A stretch of 64,000 nucleotides of DNA, from NCBI GenBank assembly GCA_964036295.1, contig OZ038463.1, positions 15,212,069 through 15,276,068 on the forward strand, read 5' to 3'. Under the pieces are notes generated by a model, which was not told the DNA's origin, searched no databases, and saw nothing but the letters and a program-made list of their open reading frames with translations. The stretch comes from Plumapathes pennacea. Lineage: Eukaryota > Cnidaria > Anthozoa > Antipatharia > Myriopathidae. The position numbers and the translations under genes are program-made. Every line of letters starts with the position of its first letter. Within the stretch, counting starts at the first letter, position 1. Of the stretch, positions 20,069-30,334 are shown one piece after another.

Positions 20069-23000
20069 AGTTTTTATCACATATTCATATCGTTCATACT
20101 AAGTTATACACAGAAACATGTTGATACAGAATTTTTATAAAAAAATGACGGAGATAAAAGTTGCGAAAGACGCGTTCCAGAGCGAGTTGCGTGCGGTTTT
20201 TCAGGACGTTTATCTGTTGGAAGGCGTAAAAAAGGTGTGAATTTCTACAAGACGTATATGAAAGGGTTACCATTTCACGGGCGGAGCCTCCACGTCTAAA
20301 AATTCTTGTGCCTCCCCCCCCCCCCCCCCCCCCCCCCCGCGACTTCTGCAGCGAGTTTCACTATTTGCGACCTCCATAAGGGGGAAACCCTTAGAGAACT
20401 TGTGGTTTTCTTTCAAAACAGTAATGTTGCATCACGCCTAAAATGGCAAATATTCTGCCCGTAATTTGTGTACGTCAAATGCGCCCACCTCCGGGGGAAA
20501 CCCTTTGAGAACTTGTGGTTTGCTTTCAAAACAGTAATGTTGCATCACACCTAAAATACCTCATTGTAATTTCTGTGAAGTTGGCTAAATCAAGTTTCGG
20601 CTATTTGCGAAATAAAGAATACAATACTAAGAAGAAGAAACATGAATAAGAATCAAGAAAAAATAACGCTCAAGGAAACATGAACCAATGTCAGTTAAAT
20701 ATCAAAACTGAAATAGTTTAAGTAAGATCCGCAAATTTCCAGTGACCTGGAAAATCCCCTGGTATTACATATTATCAGAGAGCACATCAACTAAAGCTTT
20801 ACGTGGTCGTCGCCGATTCAGTCAAATTTTTGAGATGTTCGAGTCGAAACGAACAGGCTATGCATTTTGGGCGAGTTCATCCAGTCATGCCACTCTTCGC
20901 TTCTTTTGTATATTACTTGTTTGATGCGCACAGAAACCCTTCGATATCATGTCAGGGTTTTACGTGCCAAACTAAAATACTCACCTTTGCAGAGGTTTAT
21001 CCCGATTTTCTGTCAATTACAGAATGACACGTTGGGTACAAACACTGACCGTTATACATGAATTGAGCTGATAGGTTCGTTTATATTTTCTGTCCAAAAC
21101 ACTTCCGCCTGATCGTCAATTTCATTTTCGAACAATGACGTGTGCGACACATGTCAATCACTCAGGGTGTGGTGTGTTGTATCTCGAAATAAATCGGGGA
21201 GGGACCTGAGTCTTGGGTGATCAGTCGTGATGTGGTATATTCTTAGTCAGGGCGGCTCCACTGCGATGCGGCGCATGTATTCCTCATAACTGTTCCAAAA
21301 TATTTAGTGATGTGTTATATTCCTGGCCAGAGATACTCTACAGCGATGCATCGCATGTAACCCTCATAAATTAACTGCTCCCTGACTTCAAACAGTCGCA
21401 GTGCTGAGTGGTTTTCTATGGATGGTAGTTATCAAGCGATCACGCGACCGCAACACCCTGGTTGACTCCAGAAATGAATCCCACATGAAAATGACGGGGA
21501 TGATCGTCGGAAATTTTTGTTTTGACCTCTAAGATGAAATGGGCGCGGCTCGAGCTTATTTTGATTCCTAAAAGGTAAAAGTAGAAGTATAGGAATACAA
21601 TAATGTTTATTTGACTGAAACCAGACCTCTAAACGGTACCACGTCACATAAAAATGTCAGCTTTTCATGGTGAGCACCCTAAGCGGTACCAAAATCCGTG
21701 ATTTTGACTCAGAGTTCCAACGAGCGTCCCCTTCCTTTCTTATATGGGACTAACCCCCCCCCCCCCCCCCCCCTCGGGAGAAAAACATTATAATTTAGAC
21801 CACAAGCATCGATTTTAGAGGACCACAAGCGTGACACACCGCTCTATTGTCACAAGGTGTTCAAACGTCCATAGTTCCCGATAGAGGCTTCGTATCGACC
21901 CAGAATGTTGCCGTAAATGCTTAACACATTATAATCTTGAAACTGTCAGTGTATCAGGCTTGTAGGATGCGTATTGTCTGAGATTTTTGATGATGTCATT
22001 ATCTAATTTTCGTACACAAAATGCACTTTCAGAATCAGTGAAAAATCGACATGATTTAAACATTACCCGAAATGCGCAAACTTAGATTTAGTAACTGTTT
22101 AAAGTCAGGGAGCAGTTAATATTATAAAGAATATTATCAAGCGTGTTCTTTGGTTGGAGATGGCTATGGAACAGGACTGAGATGTCGAGCTATGCTGCCA
22201 GAGCGGGCACCGGACTGCGCATGACTACGCGTATGAGTCTACTAATCGTGTTGACATTTAGCGCCACAGAGCATTCGAGACCCTTGCTGGTTCAAAGTTA
22301 AAGTTTGCTGTGTTCCAAATCTATATCTCTATCTATTTATACCGAACGCACCCTAAAAGAGGAAGATGTCCTCCAGAGAAATGTTTTAACTCTCGTTGGA
22401 TGGCTGCCATGCGCCCCAGAGGAATTAAGCACAAATGAGACAATACACTTTGATCAGAAAAAGGCAAGCACAGTTAGTTGTGACAGATCCGAGGGGATAT
22501 GTGTATATTGGGAGAGCGGCAGGTGCTTCAAAATTTCATTAAACTCTTTTCGTCTAGCTATGCATAGAACTGAGTGATCCCGCCCTCTCAAATCCAAACA
22601 CCGAGCAGATCCCCCGCCCCGAAATCCTCCGCCTCATCCTCCATCCCCCGGCTCAACCAGGACACAGAAACGCAGATAAAAGTGGCTCACCCTTTAATTA
22701 AGGTGCTCTCAGTGCAAACATTAAATACATACGCACGGCGAAATCAATGAAGAACAGCCGAAGAAACGGCAATGAAACTAAGTATCAAGAAATCATATTC
22801 AACGGTATATAAGATGAATACAGCTTATATAGAATCAGTGACTTGTTAAACTTTGCATAATTCACTAGTGAGTAATGAGTTGCTCGTTATTATACCCAGG
22901 GCTCGGAGATTAACTAAAGTTATCTCTCAACTTCTTGATCAGCAAACTGGTAGAGCTTTTATCAAAGACTAACTAAAACCTTGTTCAAAACGAGGCAAAG

Positions 23001-23503
23001 CTGCATTGGCGATTTCGTGTTGTAAACGAAACTTTCTCATCTTCATGCTTTAAAATGCCACACAAGTTTAGACCTTATTTACGATCAATTAAAGGATCTT
23101 AGAATAACCGGGCCTACAAAAAAGTAAATCATTATGGATACGTCAAGTTCAGTGGTACAAATACGGATCGAGTCAAGTATCAAAAATCCTTTCAGTGGCG
23201 ATCATAAATCTCTGATCAGGTTACTGATCCGGCGGATGTGTCACACAATCTCCTTGTTTTGGATCCAGAATTTCTCCGACAAGGTGGTGTATGGCTCTAC
23301 CATAGGCACTATCTTCTACAGGCAAGTCATGTGATGTCAACTCATACCATGTGATAAAGTCGTTCTCTCGACAAAACTCGTCCATTTCTTCTGCGCTCCC
23401 GAACATCTTCTCTAATCCAATCCACTGCTCATTTCTTGGGTTGTCAGTAATGAGGATTAGTGGAAAGTTGTAGGAAGGTGAATATTTTTGGATAATGTCT
23501 TTC
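20069..23503. repeat. segmental duplication, copy A2
   Basis: Partner of 16201-19210. It contains an extra block at 20305-21252 (starting with a poly-C run at about 20310-20338) and an expanded poly-C at about 21757-21773. It merges at its right end into the intact pseudo-Rab gene at 23221-23982. Confidence 0.9.
20305..21252. other. block present only in A2; no gene recognised
   Basis: About 950 bp between ctaaaaattc and gctccactgcg, which are adjacent in A1. It starts with a long poly-C tract and has an internal imperfect duplication of gaacttgtggtttgctttcaa-type sequence (about 20395 and 20510). The frames at 20742-21061 have no recognisable domain. It is either an insertion in A2 or a deletion in A1. 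Confidence 0.6.
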
Positions 23504-23982
23504 CAGGCTAATGCCTCCCCCAGGGAATTTGATCGCTCGGGGCCCCAGAAAATAAAAGCTCCTTGAATCTGTCCAAAAATCCTGAACATTGCAGAAATAT
23601 GTCTTTGCACAACAGTTTCCCAAAATTGAAGAAAACGTGACTTTTTCTCTGGGTCTGTGTCATCCGTTTGCCATTCTATTCGACGCTGACAAAATTTCGC
23701 ACCAGCAAGCGGACTGAAGTGCACTAGTGCGGTCCCTGTCCGCATGTACTCTGAAATAGTCATGTTGTGGATGCTTACAGTGCTCTCGGCACCACCAACA
23801 TGGATGATCGATAGTAAATAGGCCCCTTTCTCGTCTCTCGGTACTTGAGGGATGTTCGACTTGAATGTCTTCATTTCTACTTCCGGCCCAAGGGTCCGCA
23901 AAATATCTGAACTCTCTTCCTCCGGTTTGTGGTAATTTACATCATTTTCAGCTGATGAAGTGATTTCAAATCGTCTGAACAT
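23221..23982 (-). CDS. Rab32/38/29-like pseudo-GTPase, paralogue B
   Basis: An intronless 253-residue frame; the ATG has A at -3. Residues ~1-55 are an acidic N-terminal extension (MFRRFEITSSA, LGPEVEM) shared with C and D. Residues ~56-242 align to the Rab32-family G domain. Key blocks are RIEW, FLQFWETVVQ at the G3 position, GAFIFWGPERSNSL, LILITDN at G4 and DEFCRENDFITWYELTS at G5. The P-loop reads HVGGAESTVSIHN with no GK(S/T), G3 lacks DxxGQ, and G4 lacks NKxD. GTP binding is therefore unlikely. The tail GDCVTHPPDQ has no C-terminal prenylation cysteines. This is the most diverged of the three minus-strand copies. Its upstream 180 bp resembles that of C and D, consistent with tandem duplication including the promoter. 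Confidence 0.8.
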   Translation of the reverse strand: MFRRFEITSSAENDVNYHKPEEESSDILRTLGPEVEMKTFKSNIPQVPRDEKGAYLLSIIHVGGAESTVSIHNMTISEYMRTGTALVHFSPLAGAKFCQRRIEWQTDDTDPEKKSRFLQFWETVVQRHISAMFRIFGQIQGAFIFWGPERSNSLGEALAWKDIIQKYSPSYNFPLILITDNPRNEQWIGLEKMFGSAEEMDEFCRENDFITWYELTSHDLPVEDSAYGRAIHHLVGEILDPKQGDCVTHPPDQ

Positions 23983-25791
23983 TGTGCTTGTTGTTAGGCT
24001 TTGAGATCGTTGAATTCCTTTGATAATGTAACTGAAAGTACAGTACTATGGCGAAGGGAGCGAAGTGCGTATTGACCGCGAGGGGTCTGGTGATTATCCC
24101 GGCCAACGCACAACACCAGGAGCCGACAACACTTAGACCCCGCTTGGTTGTCATGGGGACCATGGGCATCCCCTCCCTAACCAACTTTATGAGGCATTCT
24201 TAAAATGGAAGAAAAATAAGTACCACCAGCCCCTACTAGCAAACGCATGGTGATTTGAAGGGCAACCTTGTTTCCAGGGCCTTTTCCTTTTGTTTTGAAT
24301 GGTAAACAAGAAGAAAAGGCCCTGGGAACGAGATTTAATAAAATGTGTAATTACATCCAGCTGGGACTCGAGGCTACATGTCTCTAAGATGCATCATAAT
24401 ACACTCTTTTGGGTAGTATTATGCCAGAAAACGGTACACTTAAAATTGAAATAAAGTCTATTATATTTTAGAATACCACAAAGCTGATTTTTTTGCGCAA
24501 CTGACAAAATCGTTTGCAAAATACGTTTGATGCGTTTGATTCGATGTGTTCGTTTACTAAACAATGACATTTTATTTATCTTTCTTGTCGGGAACCATTT
24601 GAACTGAAAATTTGATAATTTAGAGACTGGGGACATTTCAGACCCGGGATTTCAGACCAGAGGGGGACTTCAACCCGGGCCTAAATGTTCGGGGGTAGGT
24701 CGGCCATGTGAATTTGCGTCCATCCGAGCGGGACTGGAGCTGAGGGTAAAATATATTGGTTTTTCGGTCGTCTTGGACGTTTTAGATCGCCTTTGGGAGC
24801 GTGTGAGCTATCTCTTCTCGCGGAACTACCCAAGAATTCCTCCGGCTTATTCCCTCAATGCTTCGCTAAAAGTTTGCTGCGTTTCCTCGTCCAAGTCCTC
24901 GTGGAATCGTCGTGACGTCACCGGAAGCAAAGCGTGGGCAGTCAAGTGTTGCAGCATTCCTAGTAGGTGATTGCCTAGCGCCCCAGAGAAAAAGGCGACT
25001 AAGTACCAGTAAATTGCGATTTTGATTCCGCTTTGCCGCCCTAGTATATTTCAGCTCGTGTCTGGAATTATCCGTGGTGTATCACTTTTAGTTTACAATT
25101 GGTTGGCCATTAGTTTATTTTCTATTATGATCTTCCATAGTTGCTATCCATGCACTTTGACTGGAATTGCCTGCCAACATATAGTGCAGAATTAGCGTTA
25201 GTCAGATCTTTGTGTAATTGGTGTAATACGGTAAATGAACAGCTGTGCGATTTGTTCATATTTACCACAGAGGCAGGTTTGAAGTCATGCCAACCGAAGT
25301 CCGTCGCACATACGGACGGCAAGTTAGTGGTCGCTTCCTTGATCTGGTCACTAATAAATGGTTAATCAGTAGCACAATCTTCATGTTTTTGGATCTAGAA
25401 TTTCTCTGTTTTTCTTTTTTTTTTGTTTGTTTGTTTTTTGTTTTTTGTTTTTTGTTTTTTTTTGCACAAGCCACGCCTTCTAATACTGACCTGGCAAAGT
25501 TTTCATCGACTGAACAAACTAAAAATCTTCTTCTAGGCAAGACTACACGGACGATTTCGTGTTCATAAACAAAACTTTCTCATCTTTAGGCCATAAAATG
25601 CTACTACAACAGTTTAGACCTAATCCAGGATCATTTGATGGAGCTTTGAAAACCCGGGCCTAGGGCCCTGGGGCTGTCAGTAAATTGTTATGGCTGCCAC
25701 GGATCGAACTGTCAAACCGAAAACACCTTGACAATGACAACAGTATTATTATCTGATCAGGTTACTGATCTGGCCCATCTGTCACACAATC
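23983..25791. other. spacer between pseudo-Rab copies B and C, with duplicated segments
   Basis: 24040-24170 is the shared upstream block also seen before C and D (attgaccgcgaggggtctgg). 24720-25020 matches 26971-27127 and 29095-29330. 25021-25790 matches 27128-27916, including a T-rich ttttgttttttg tract near 25410-25460. Nothing coding was recognised. Confidence 0.7.
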
Positions 25792-26535
25792 TTACTGTTT
25801 TAAATCCAGTATCTCTCTGACAAGGCGATGCACGGCCCCACCAAACACACTGTCTTCTCCAGAGTCCCAGTCACGTGACGTCAACTCATACCACGTGATG
25901 AAGTCGTGCTCTCGACAGAACTCGTCCACTTCTTGTGTGCTCTTGAATATTTCTCCCGGTCCAATCCACTGCTCCTGCCTTGTATTGTCAGTAATGAGGA
26001 TGACTGGTATATTGTAGAAGGGTAGTGTATATTTTTGGACACAATCTTTCCATACTAATGCCTCCTGCAGGGAGTTTGATCGCGTGGGGCCCCAGAAAAT
26101 CAACGCTCCTTGAGCATCTCTAAAATACACCCTGCACATTCTAGAAAAGTGTTCTTGCTCAGAAATCTCCCAAAACTGAAGCAAGATTGGGTTTCCATTT
26201 GGGTCTGTGTTATCCGATTGCCATTCTATTCGATGTAGACGAAAGTCCGCATCAATAAGAGGATGACTGTGCATTCGTAGGGGCCTCGTCCGCATGTAGT
26301 CTGAAACAAGCAAGCCTTTTGTGTCTACCCCTTCAGTGTAACCACCAACACAGAGGATCTTCAGTAGATAGTCCCCTTTCTCGTTTCTCATTACTTCTTG
26401 ACGGACATTCGACTTAAATGTCCTCATTTCTACTTCCGGCCCAAGGGTCCGCAATAAGTCTGAATTTTCTTCCTCCGGTTCGTGGTATTTTATATCATTT
26501 GCTGCTGATGAGGTGGTTTCAAACCGTCTGAACAT
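25792..26535 (-). CDS. Rab32/38/29-like pseudo-GTPase, paralogue C
   Basis: An intronless 247-residue frame. The N-terminal extension covers residues 1-55. The G-domain-like part covers 56-243: LCVGGYTEGVDTKG at G1 (no GKS/T), DADF at the switch I core where Rabs have GVDF, FWEISEQEHF at G3, FRDAQGALIFWGP, VILITDNT at G4, and DEFCREHDFITWYELTSRD at G5. These blocks align closely with Rab32/38/29 (for example the FCKEHGF and WFETSAKD region), but every nucleotide-contacting motif is altered. It ends LDLKQ without cysteines, so no Rab-type prenylation. It is identical to D over residues 137-247 and differs at 15 earlier positions. A coding, non-GTPase scaffold or decoy role is inference. Confidence 0.85.
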   Translation of the reverse strand: MFRRFETTSSAANDIKYHEPEEENSDLLRTLGPEVEMRTFKSNVRQEVMRNEKGDYLLKILCVGGYTEGVDTKGLLVSDYMRTRPLRMHSHPLIDADFRLHRIEWQSDNTDPNGNPILLQFWEISEQEHFSRMCRVYFRDAQGALIFWGPTRSNSLQEALVWKDCVQKYTLPFYNIPVILITDNTRQEQWIGPGEIFKSTQEVDEFCREHDFITWYELTSRDWDSGEDSVFGGAVHRLVREILDLKQ

Positions 26536-27916
26536 TGTGCTTGTATATAGTTAGGCTTTGAGAATCGTTGAGTTCATTTGATACTGTAGAGTGAAAGTAC
26601 TGTGACGCAGCGAACGAGCTTTGTATTGACCGTGTGGGGTCTGGTGATTATCCTGGCCAACTCACAAGTCTACGGTAAGTCTTAGACACCGCTTGTGCGT
26701 AGATTGTCATGGAAACCAGGGGAACCTTTACCAAACCAACTTTTCAAAGCGTTCAAAAATTTAAGTCAGTCTCAATGAGACGACACCACGGACGAATTTG
26801 ACGGAGAGAGTCTGGCAGGAGTAAAATGATAGAGACAGTCCGTAGTATTTCTGGTAAATATATGCTATGAAAACTCGTCCCCCATGCGAGGCACAAGTAA
26901 CGTTCAAGCGATCATCAAATAATCGACCAACTATTTTTCAGTCAACGGCAGTCCTGGTCTGCATGCCAACTAATCCACCCGAGCGGGACTGGAGGCGAGA
27001 GACGTTTTTCTTTCGGTCTCTGGGACGTTTTAGATTGCTCTTGGAAGCAACGTATGAGCTATATCTTTTTGTCTAAGAATTGCTCTGGCTCCTTCCCTCA
27101 ATGTCCCGCTAAACGTTTTCTGCGTTTTTTGATTCCGCTTTGCCGCCCTAGTATATTTCAGCTCGTGTCTGGAATTATCCGTGGTGTATCACTTTTAGTT
27201 TACAATTGGTTGGCCATTAGTTTATTTTCATTTTGATCTTCCATAGTTGCTATCCATGCACTTTGACTGGAATTGCCTGCCAACATATAGTGCAGAATTA
27301 GCGTTAGTCAGATCTTTGTGGAAATTGGTGTAATACGGTAAATGAACAGCTGTGCGATTTGTTCATATTTACTACAGAGGCAGGTTTGATGCCAACCGAA
27401 GTCCGTCGCACATACGGACGGCAAGTTAGTGGTCGCTTCCTTGATCTGGTTACTAATAAAGGGTTAATCAGTAGCACAATCTTCATGTTTTTGGATCTAG
27501 AATTTCTCTGTTTTTTTTTTGTTTGTTTGTTTTTTGTTTTTTGTTTGTTTTTGTTTTTGTTTTTGTTTTTGTTTTTGTTTTTTGTTTTGCACAAGCCACG
27601 CCTACTAATACTGACCTGGCAAAGTTTTCATCGACTGAACAAACTAAAAATCTTCTTCCAGGCAAAACTACGCGGACGATTTCGTGTTCATAAACAAAAC
27701 TTTCTCATCTTTAGGCCATAAAATGCTACTACAACAGTTTAGACCTAATCCAGGATCATTTGATGGAGCTTTGAAAAACCGGGCCTAGGGCCCTGGGGCT
27801 GTCAGTAAATTGTTATGGCTGCCACGGATCGAACTGTCAAACCGAAAACACCTTGACAATGACAACAGTATTATTATCTGATCAGGTTACTGATCTGGCC
27901 CATATGTCACACAATC
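26536..27916. other. spacer between pseudo-Rab copies C and D
   Basis: Contains the conserved upstream block (26620-26720), the P2 segment (26971-27127) and a near-identical copy of 25021-25790 at 27128-27916. It includes a T/G-rich tract near 27510-27590 with ttttgt pentamer/hexamer slippage. No gene was recognised. Confidence 0.7.
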
Positions 27917-28660
27917 TCACTGTTTTAAATCCAGTATCTCTCTGACAAGGCGATGCACGGCCCCACCAAACACACTGTCTTCTCCAGAGTCCCAGTCACG
28001 TGACGTCAACTCATACCACGTGATGAAGTCGTGCTCTCGACAGAACTCGTCCACTTCTTGTGTGCTCTTGAATATTTCTCCCGGTCCAATCCACTGCTCC
28101 TGTCTTGTATTGTCAGTAATGAGAATGACTGGTATATTGTAGAAGGGTAGTGTATATTTTTGGACACAATCTTTCCATACTAATGCCTCCTGCAGGGAGT
28201 TTGATCGCGTGGGGCCCCAGAAAATCAACGCTCCTTGAGCATCTCTAAAATACATCCTGCGCATTCTAGAACAGCGTTCTTGCTCAGAAATCTCCCAAAA
28301 CTGAAGCAAGATTGGGTTTCCATTTGGGTCTGTGTTATCCGATTGCCATTCTATTCGATGTAGATAAAAGTCCACACCAACAACAGGACGACTGTGCATT
28401 CGTACGGGTCTCGTCCGCATGTAGTCTGAAACAAGCAAGCCTTTTGTGTCTACCCCTTCAGTGTAACCACCAACACAGACGATCTTCAGTAAATAGTACC
28501 CTTCCTCGTTTCTCATTACTTCTTGACGGACATTCGACTTAAATGTCCTCATTTCTACTTCCGGCCCAAGGGTCCGCAATAAGTCTGAATTTTCTTCCTC
28601 CGGTTCGTGGTATTTTATATCATTTGCTGCTGACGAGGTGATTTCAAACCGTCTGAACAT
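27917..28660 (-). CDS. Rab32/38/29-like pseudo-GTPase, paralogue D
   Basis: 247 residues, intronless, colinear with C. G1 is VCVGGYTEGVDTKG (63-74 region) and the switch I core is VVGVDFYL (93-100). G3 is FWEISEQERC (121-130), where Rabs have WDxAGQERF. G4 is ITDNT (181-185), and G5 is TSRD (219-222). The switch I core GVDF and the ER after the altered G3 are closer to canonical Rab32 than in C. The rest of the domain is the same as C. There are no C-terminal cysteines. Its promoter side faces the divergent paralogue E across 885 bp. Confidence 0.85.
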   Translation of the reverse strand: MFRRFEITSSAANDIKYHEPEEENSDLLRTLGPEVEMRTFKSNVRQEVMRNEEGYYLLKIVCVGGYTEGVDTKGLLVSDYMRTRPVRMHSRPVVGVDFYLHRIEWQSDNTDPNGNPILLQFWEISEQERCSRMRRMYFRDAQGALIFWGPTRSNSLQEALVWKDCVQKYTLPFYNIPVILITDNTRQEQWIGPGEIFKSTQEVDEFCREHDFITWYELTSRDWDSGEDSVFGGAVHRLVREILDLKQ

Positions 28661-29545
28661 TGTGCTTGTATATAGTTAGGCTTTGAGAATCGTTGAGTTC
28701 ATTTGATACTGTAGAGTGAAAGTACTGTGACGCAGCGAACGAGCTTTGTATTGACCGTGTGGGGTCTGGTGATTATCCTGGCCAACTCACAAGTCTACGG
28801 TAAGTCTTAGACCCCGCTTGTGCGTAGATTGTCATGGAAACCAGGGGAACCCTTACCAAACCAACTTTTCAAGGCGTTCAAAAATTTAAGTCAGTCTCAA
28901 TGAGACGACACCACGGACGAATTTGACGGAGAGAGTCTGACGGAGCAAAATGATAGAGACAGTCCGTAGTATTTCTGGTAAAAATATGCTATGAAAACTC
29001 GTCCCCCATGCGAGGCACAAGTAACGTTCAAGCGATCATTAAATAATCGACCAACTATTTTTCAGTCAACGGCAGTCCTGGTCTGCATGCCAACTAATCC
29101 ACCCGAGCGGGACTGGAGGCGAGAGACGTTTTTCTTTCGGTCTCTGGGACGTTTTAGATTGCTCTTGGAAGCGACGTATGAGCTATATCTTTTTTGTCTA
29201 AGAATTGCTCTGGCTCCTTCCCTCAATGTCCCGCTAAAAGTTTTCTGCGTTTCCTCGCCCAAGTTTCTTGTAAAAACGTCGTGACGTCACCGGAAGCGAA
29301 GCGTGGGCAGTCGATGTTGCAGCATTCCTAGTGGTCAAAGCGCGGGCAATGATTTGATATGCATGTACAATGACGCTGTTTCTCTCGTGAGAATGTCGTC
29401 TTAAATTAACACTATCCAGTCTGCGTAACACTTACCCAATATTACGAGACAGGTCAAGGAGATAGCGGAGATTCGTACCTGGAGACATGATCAGCTAGTC
29501 AAAGAAGGGCGAGTTCACGATACCTCGCAGGAGAGCACAGACACG
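28661..29545. promoter_or_regulatory. divergent intergenic region between pseudo-Rab D and E
   Basis: 885 bp separates two head-to-head genes. The D side contains the block shared upstream of B and C (attgaccgtgtggggtctgg). The middle contains segment P3 with a CRE-like TGACGTCA near 29282. Whether this is a shared bidirectional promoter is inference from the geometry only. Confidence 0.4.
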
Positions 29546-30334
29546 ATGCTCTCAAATTTGGGAACCGACGAGATAACTAGAAATGATCTAAATCTGGCCG
29601 CCGAAGAACACGAACCCGGAGATCCGTCAGAGGCTTTAGACCCGGAAGTTTTGGCCACTCATCATCAAGAAGGAATCGATGATTTATACGATAACGAGAA
29701 ACTGGAAGAAAAGAAATGGGACTTGTCACTGAAAATCATCTGCGTTGGTGGCTACACGGGAGCAGCCGACACGAAGGGATTGCTAATTAGGGACTACATG
29801 AGGACAAGACCCGTATTACAACACTCCAACCCGCTCATCGGCGTAAAGTTCTTGTGTCATGGGATTCAATGGCCGCCTGCAAGTGACTCTTCGCACGACA
29901 AAGGAAGGGCGGTCATGCTTCAGCTTTGGGAGATACCTGAACAGGAACGTTTCCGTTCAATGGCACGGTTTTACTACAGAGACGCTTGCGGTGCGCTAGT
30001 TTTCTGGGGACCCAAGCGACCGACTTCCTTGCAGGAAGCTGTAGCGAGCAAAAACGACATCCTTCAACAACAAACATCTGGTTCTCCTACATTACCTATT
30101 GTCCTTGTCACTGACAACACAAAACGGCAACAGTGGGTTGGGCCGCGTAAAATATTCGAGAACACACAAGAAGTAGACGATTTTTGTCGAGAGCACGACT
30201 TCCTCACATGGTGCGAGTTGACATCACGTGACTGGGACTCTGGGGAACACAGTGTATTGGGCCAAGCTGTGCATAAAGTTGTGACAGAGATTTTTAAACG
30301 TGGAATTAGTTTCTCCAGATCTCAACGGTCATGA
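29546..30334 (+). CDS. Rab32/38/29-like pseudo-GTPase, paralogue E (divergent)
   Basis: An intronless 262-residue frame. The N-terminal acidic extension (1-60) is unlike B-D in detail but similarly rich in Glu/Asp. The G-domain-like part starts at LKIICVGGYTGAADTKG (G1 without GKS/T). It continues with NPLIGVKF (switch I), LQLWEIPEQERFRSMARFYY (G3; Rab has DxxGQ), RDACGALVFWGP, VLVTDNT (G4, no NKxD), DDFCREHDFLTWCELTSRD (G5) and AVHKVVTEIF. The QERF-SM-R-YYRDA block is the closest of the cluster to real Rab32/29. It ends SRSQRS with no prenylation site. It may be nearest the ancestral pseudo-Rab form. It is probably a separate gene rather than an exon: the frame has its own stop and no splice signals are needed. 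Confidence 0.82.
   Translation: MLSNLGTDEITRNDLNLAAEEHEPGDPSEALDPEVLATHHQEGIDDLYDNEKLEEKKWDLSLKIICVGGYTGAADTKGLLIRDYMRTRPVLQHSNPLIGVKFLCHGIQWPPASDSSHDKGRAVMLQLWEIPEQERFRSMARFYYRDACGALVFWGPKRPTSLQEAVASKNDILQQQTSGSPTLPIVLVTDNTKRQQWVGPRKIFENTQEVDDFCREHDFLTWCELTSRDWDSGEHSVLGQAVHKVVTEIFKRGISFSRSQRS

Larger units (their letters stand above)
24720..29330. repeat. tandem segmental duplication carrying pseudo-Rab genes C and D
   Basis: The order is P1 (24720-25020), gene unit C (25021-26970), P2 (26971-27127), gene unit D (27128-29094), P3 (29095-29330). The offset between units is 2107-2125 bases, the difference being small indels. Flanking and coding sequence are nearly identical, so the duplication is recent. 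P1 and P3 keep a longer form (through tgacgtcaccggaagc) that is deleted in P2. Confidence 0.9.
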
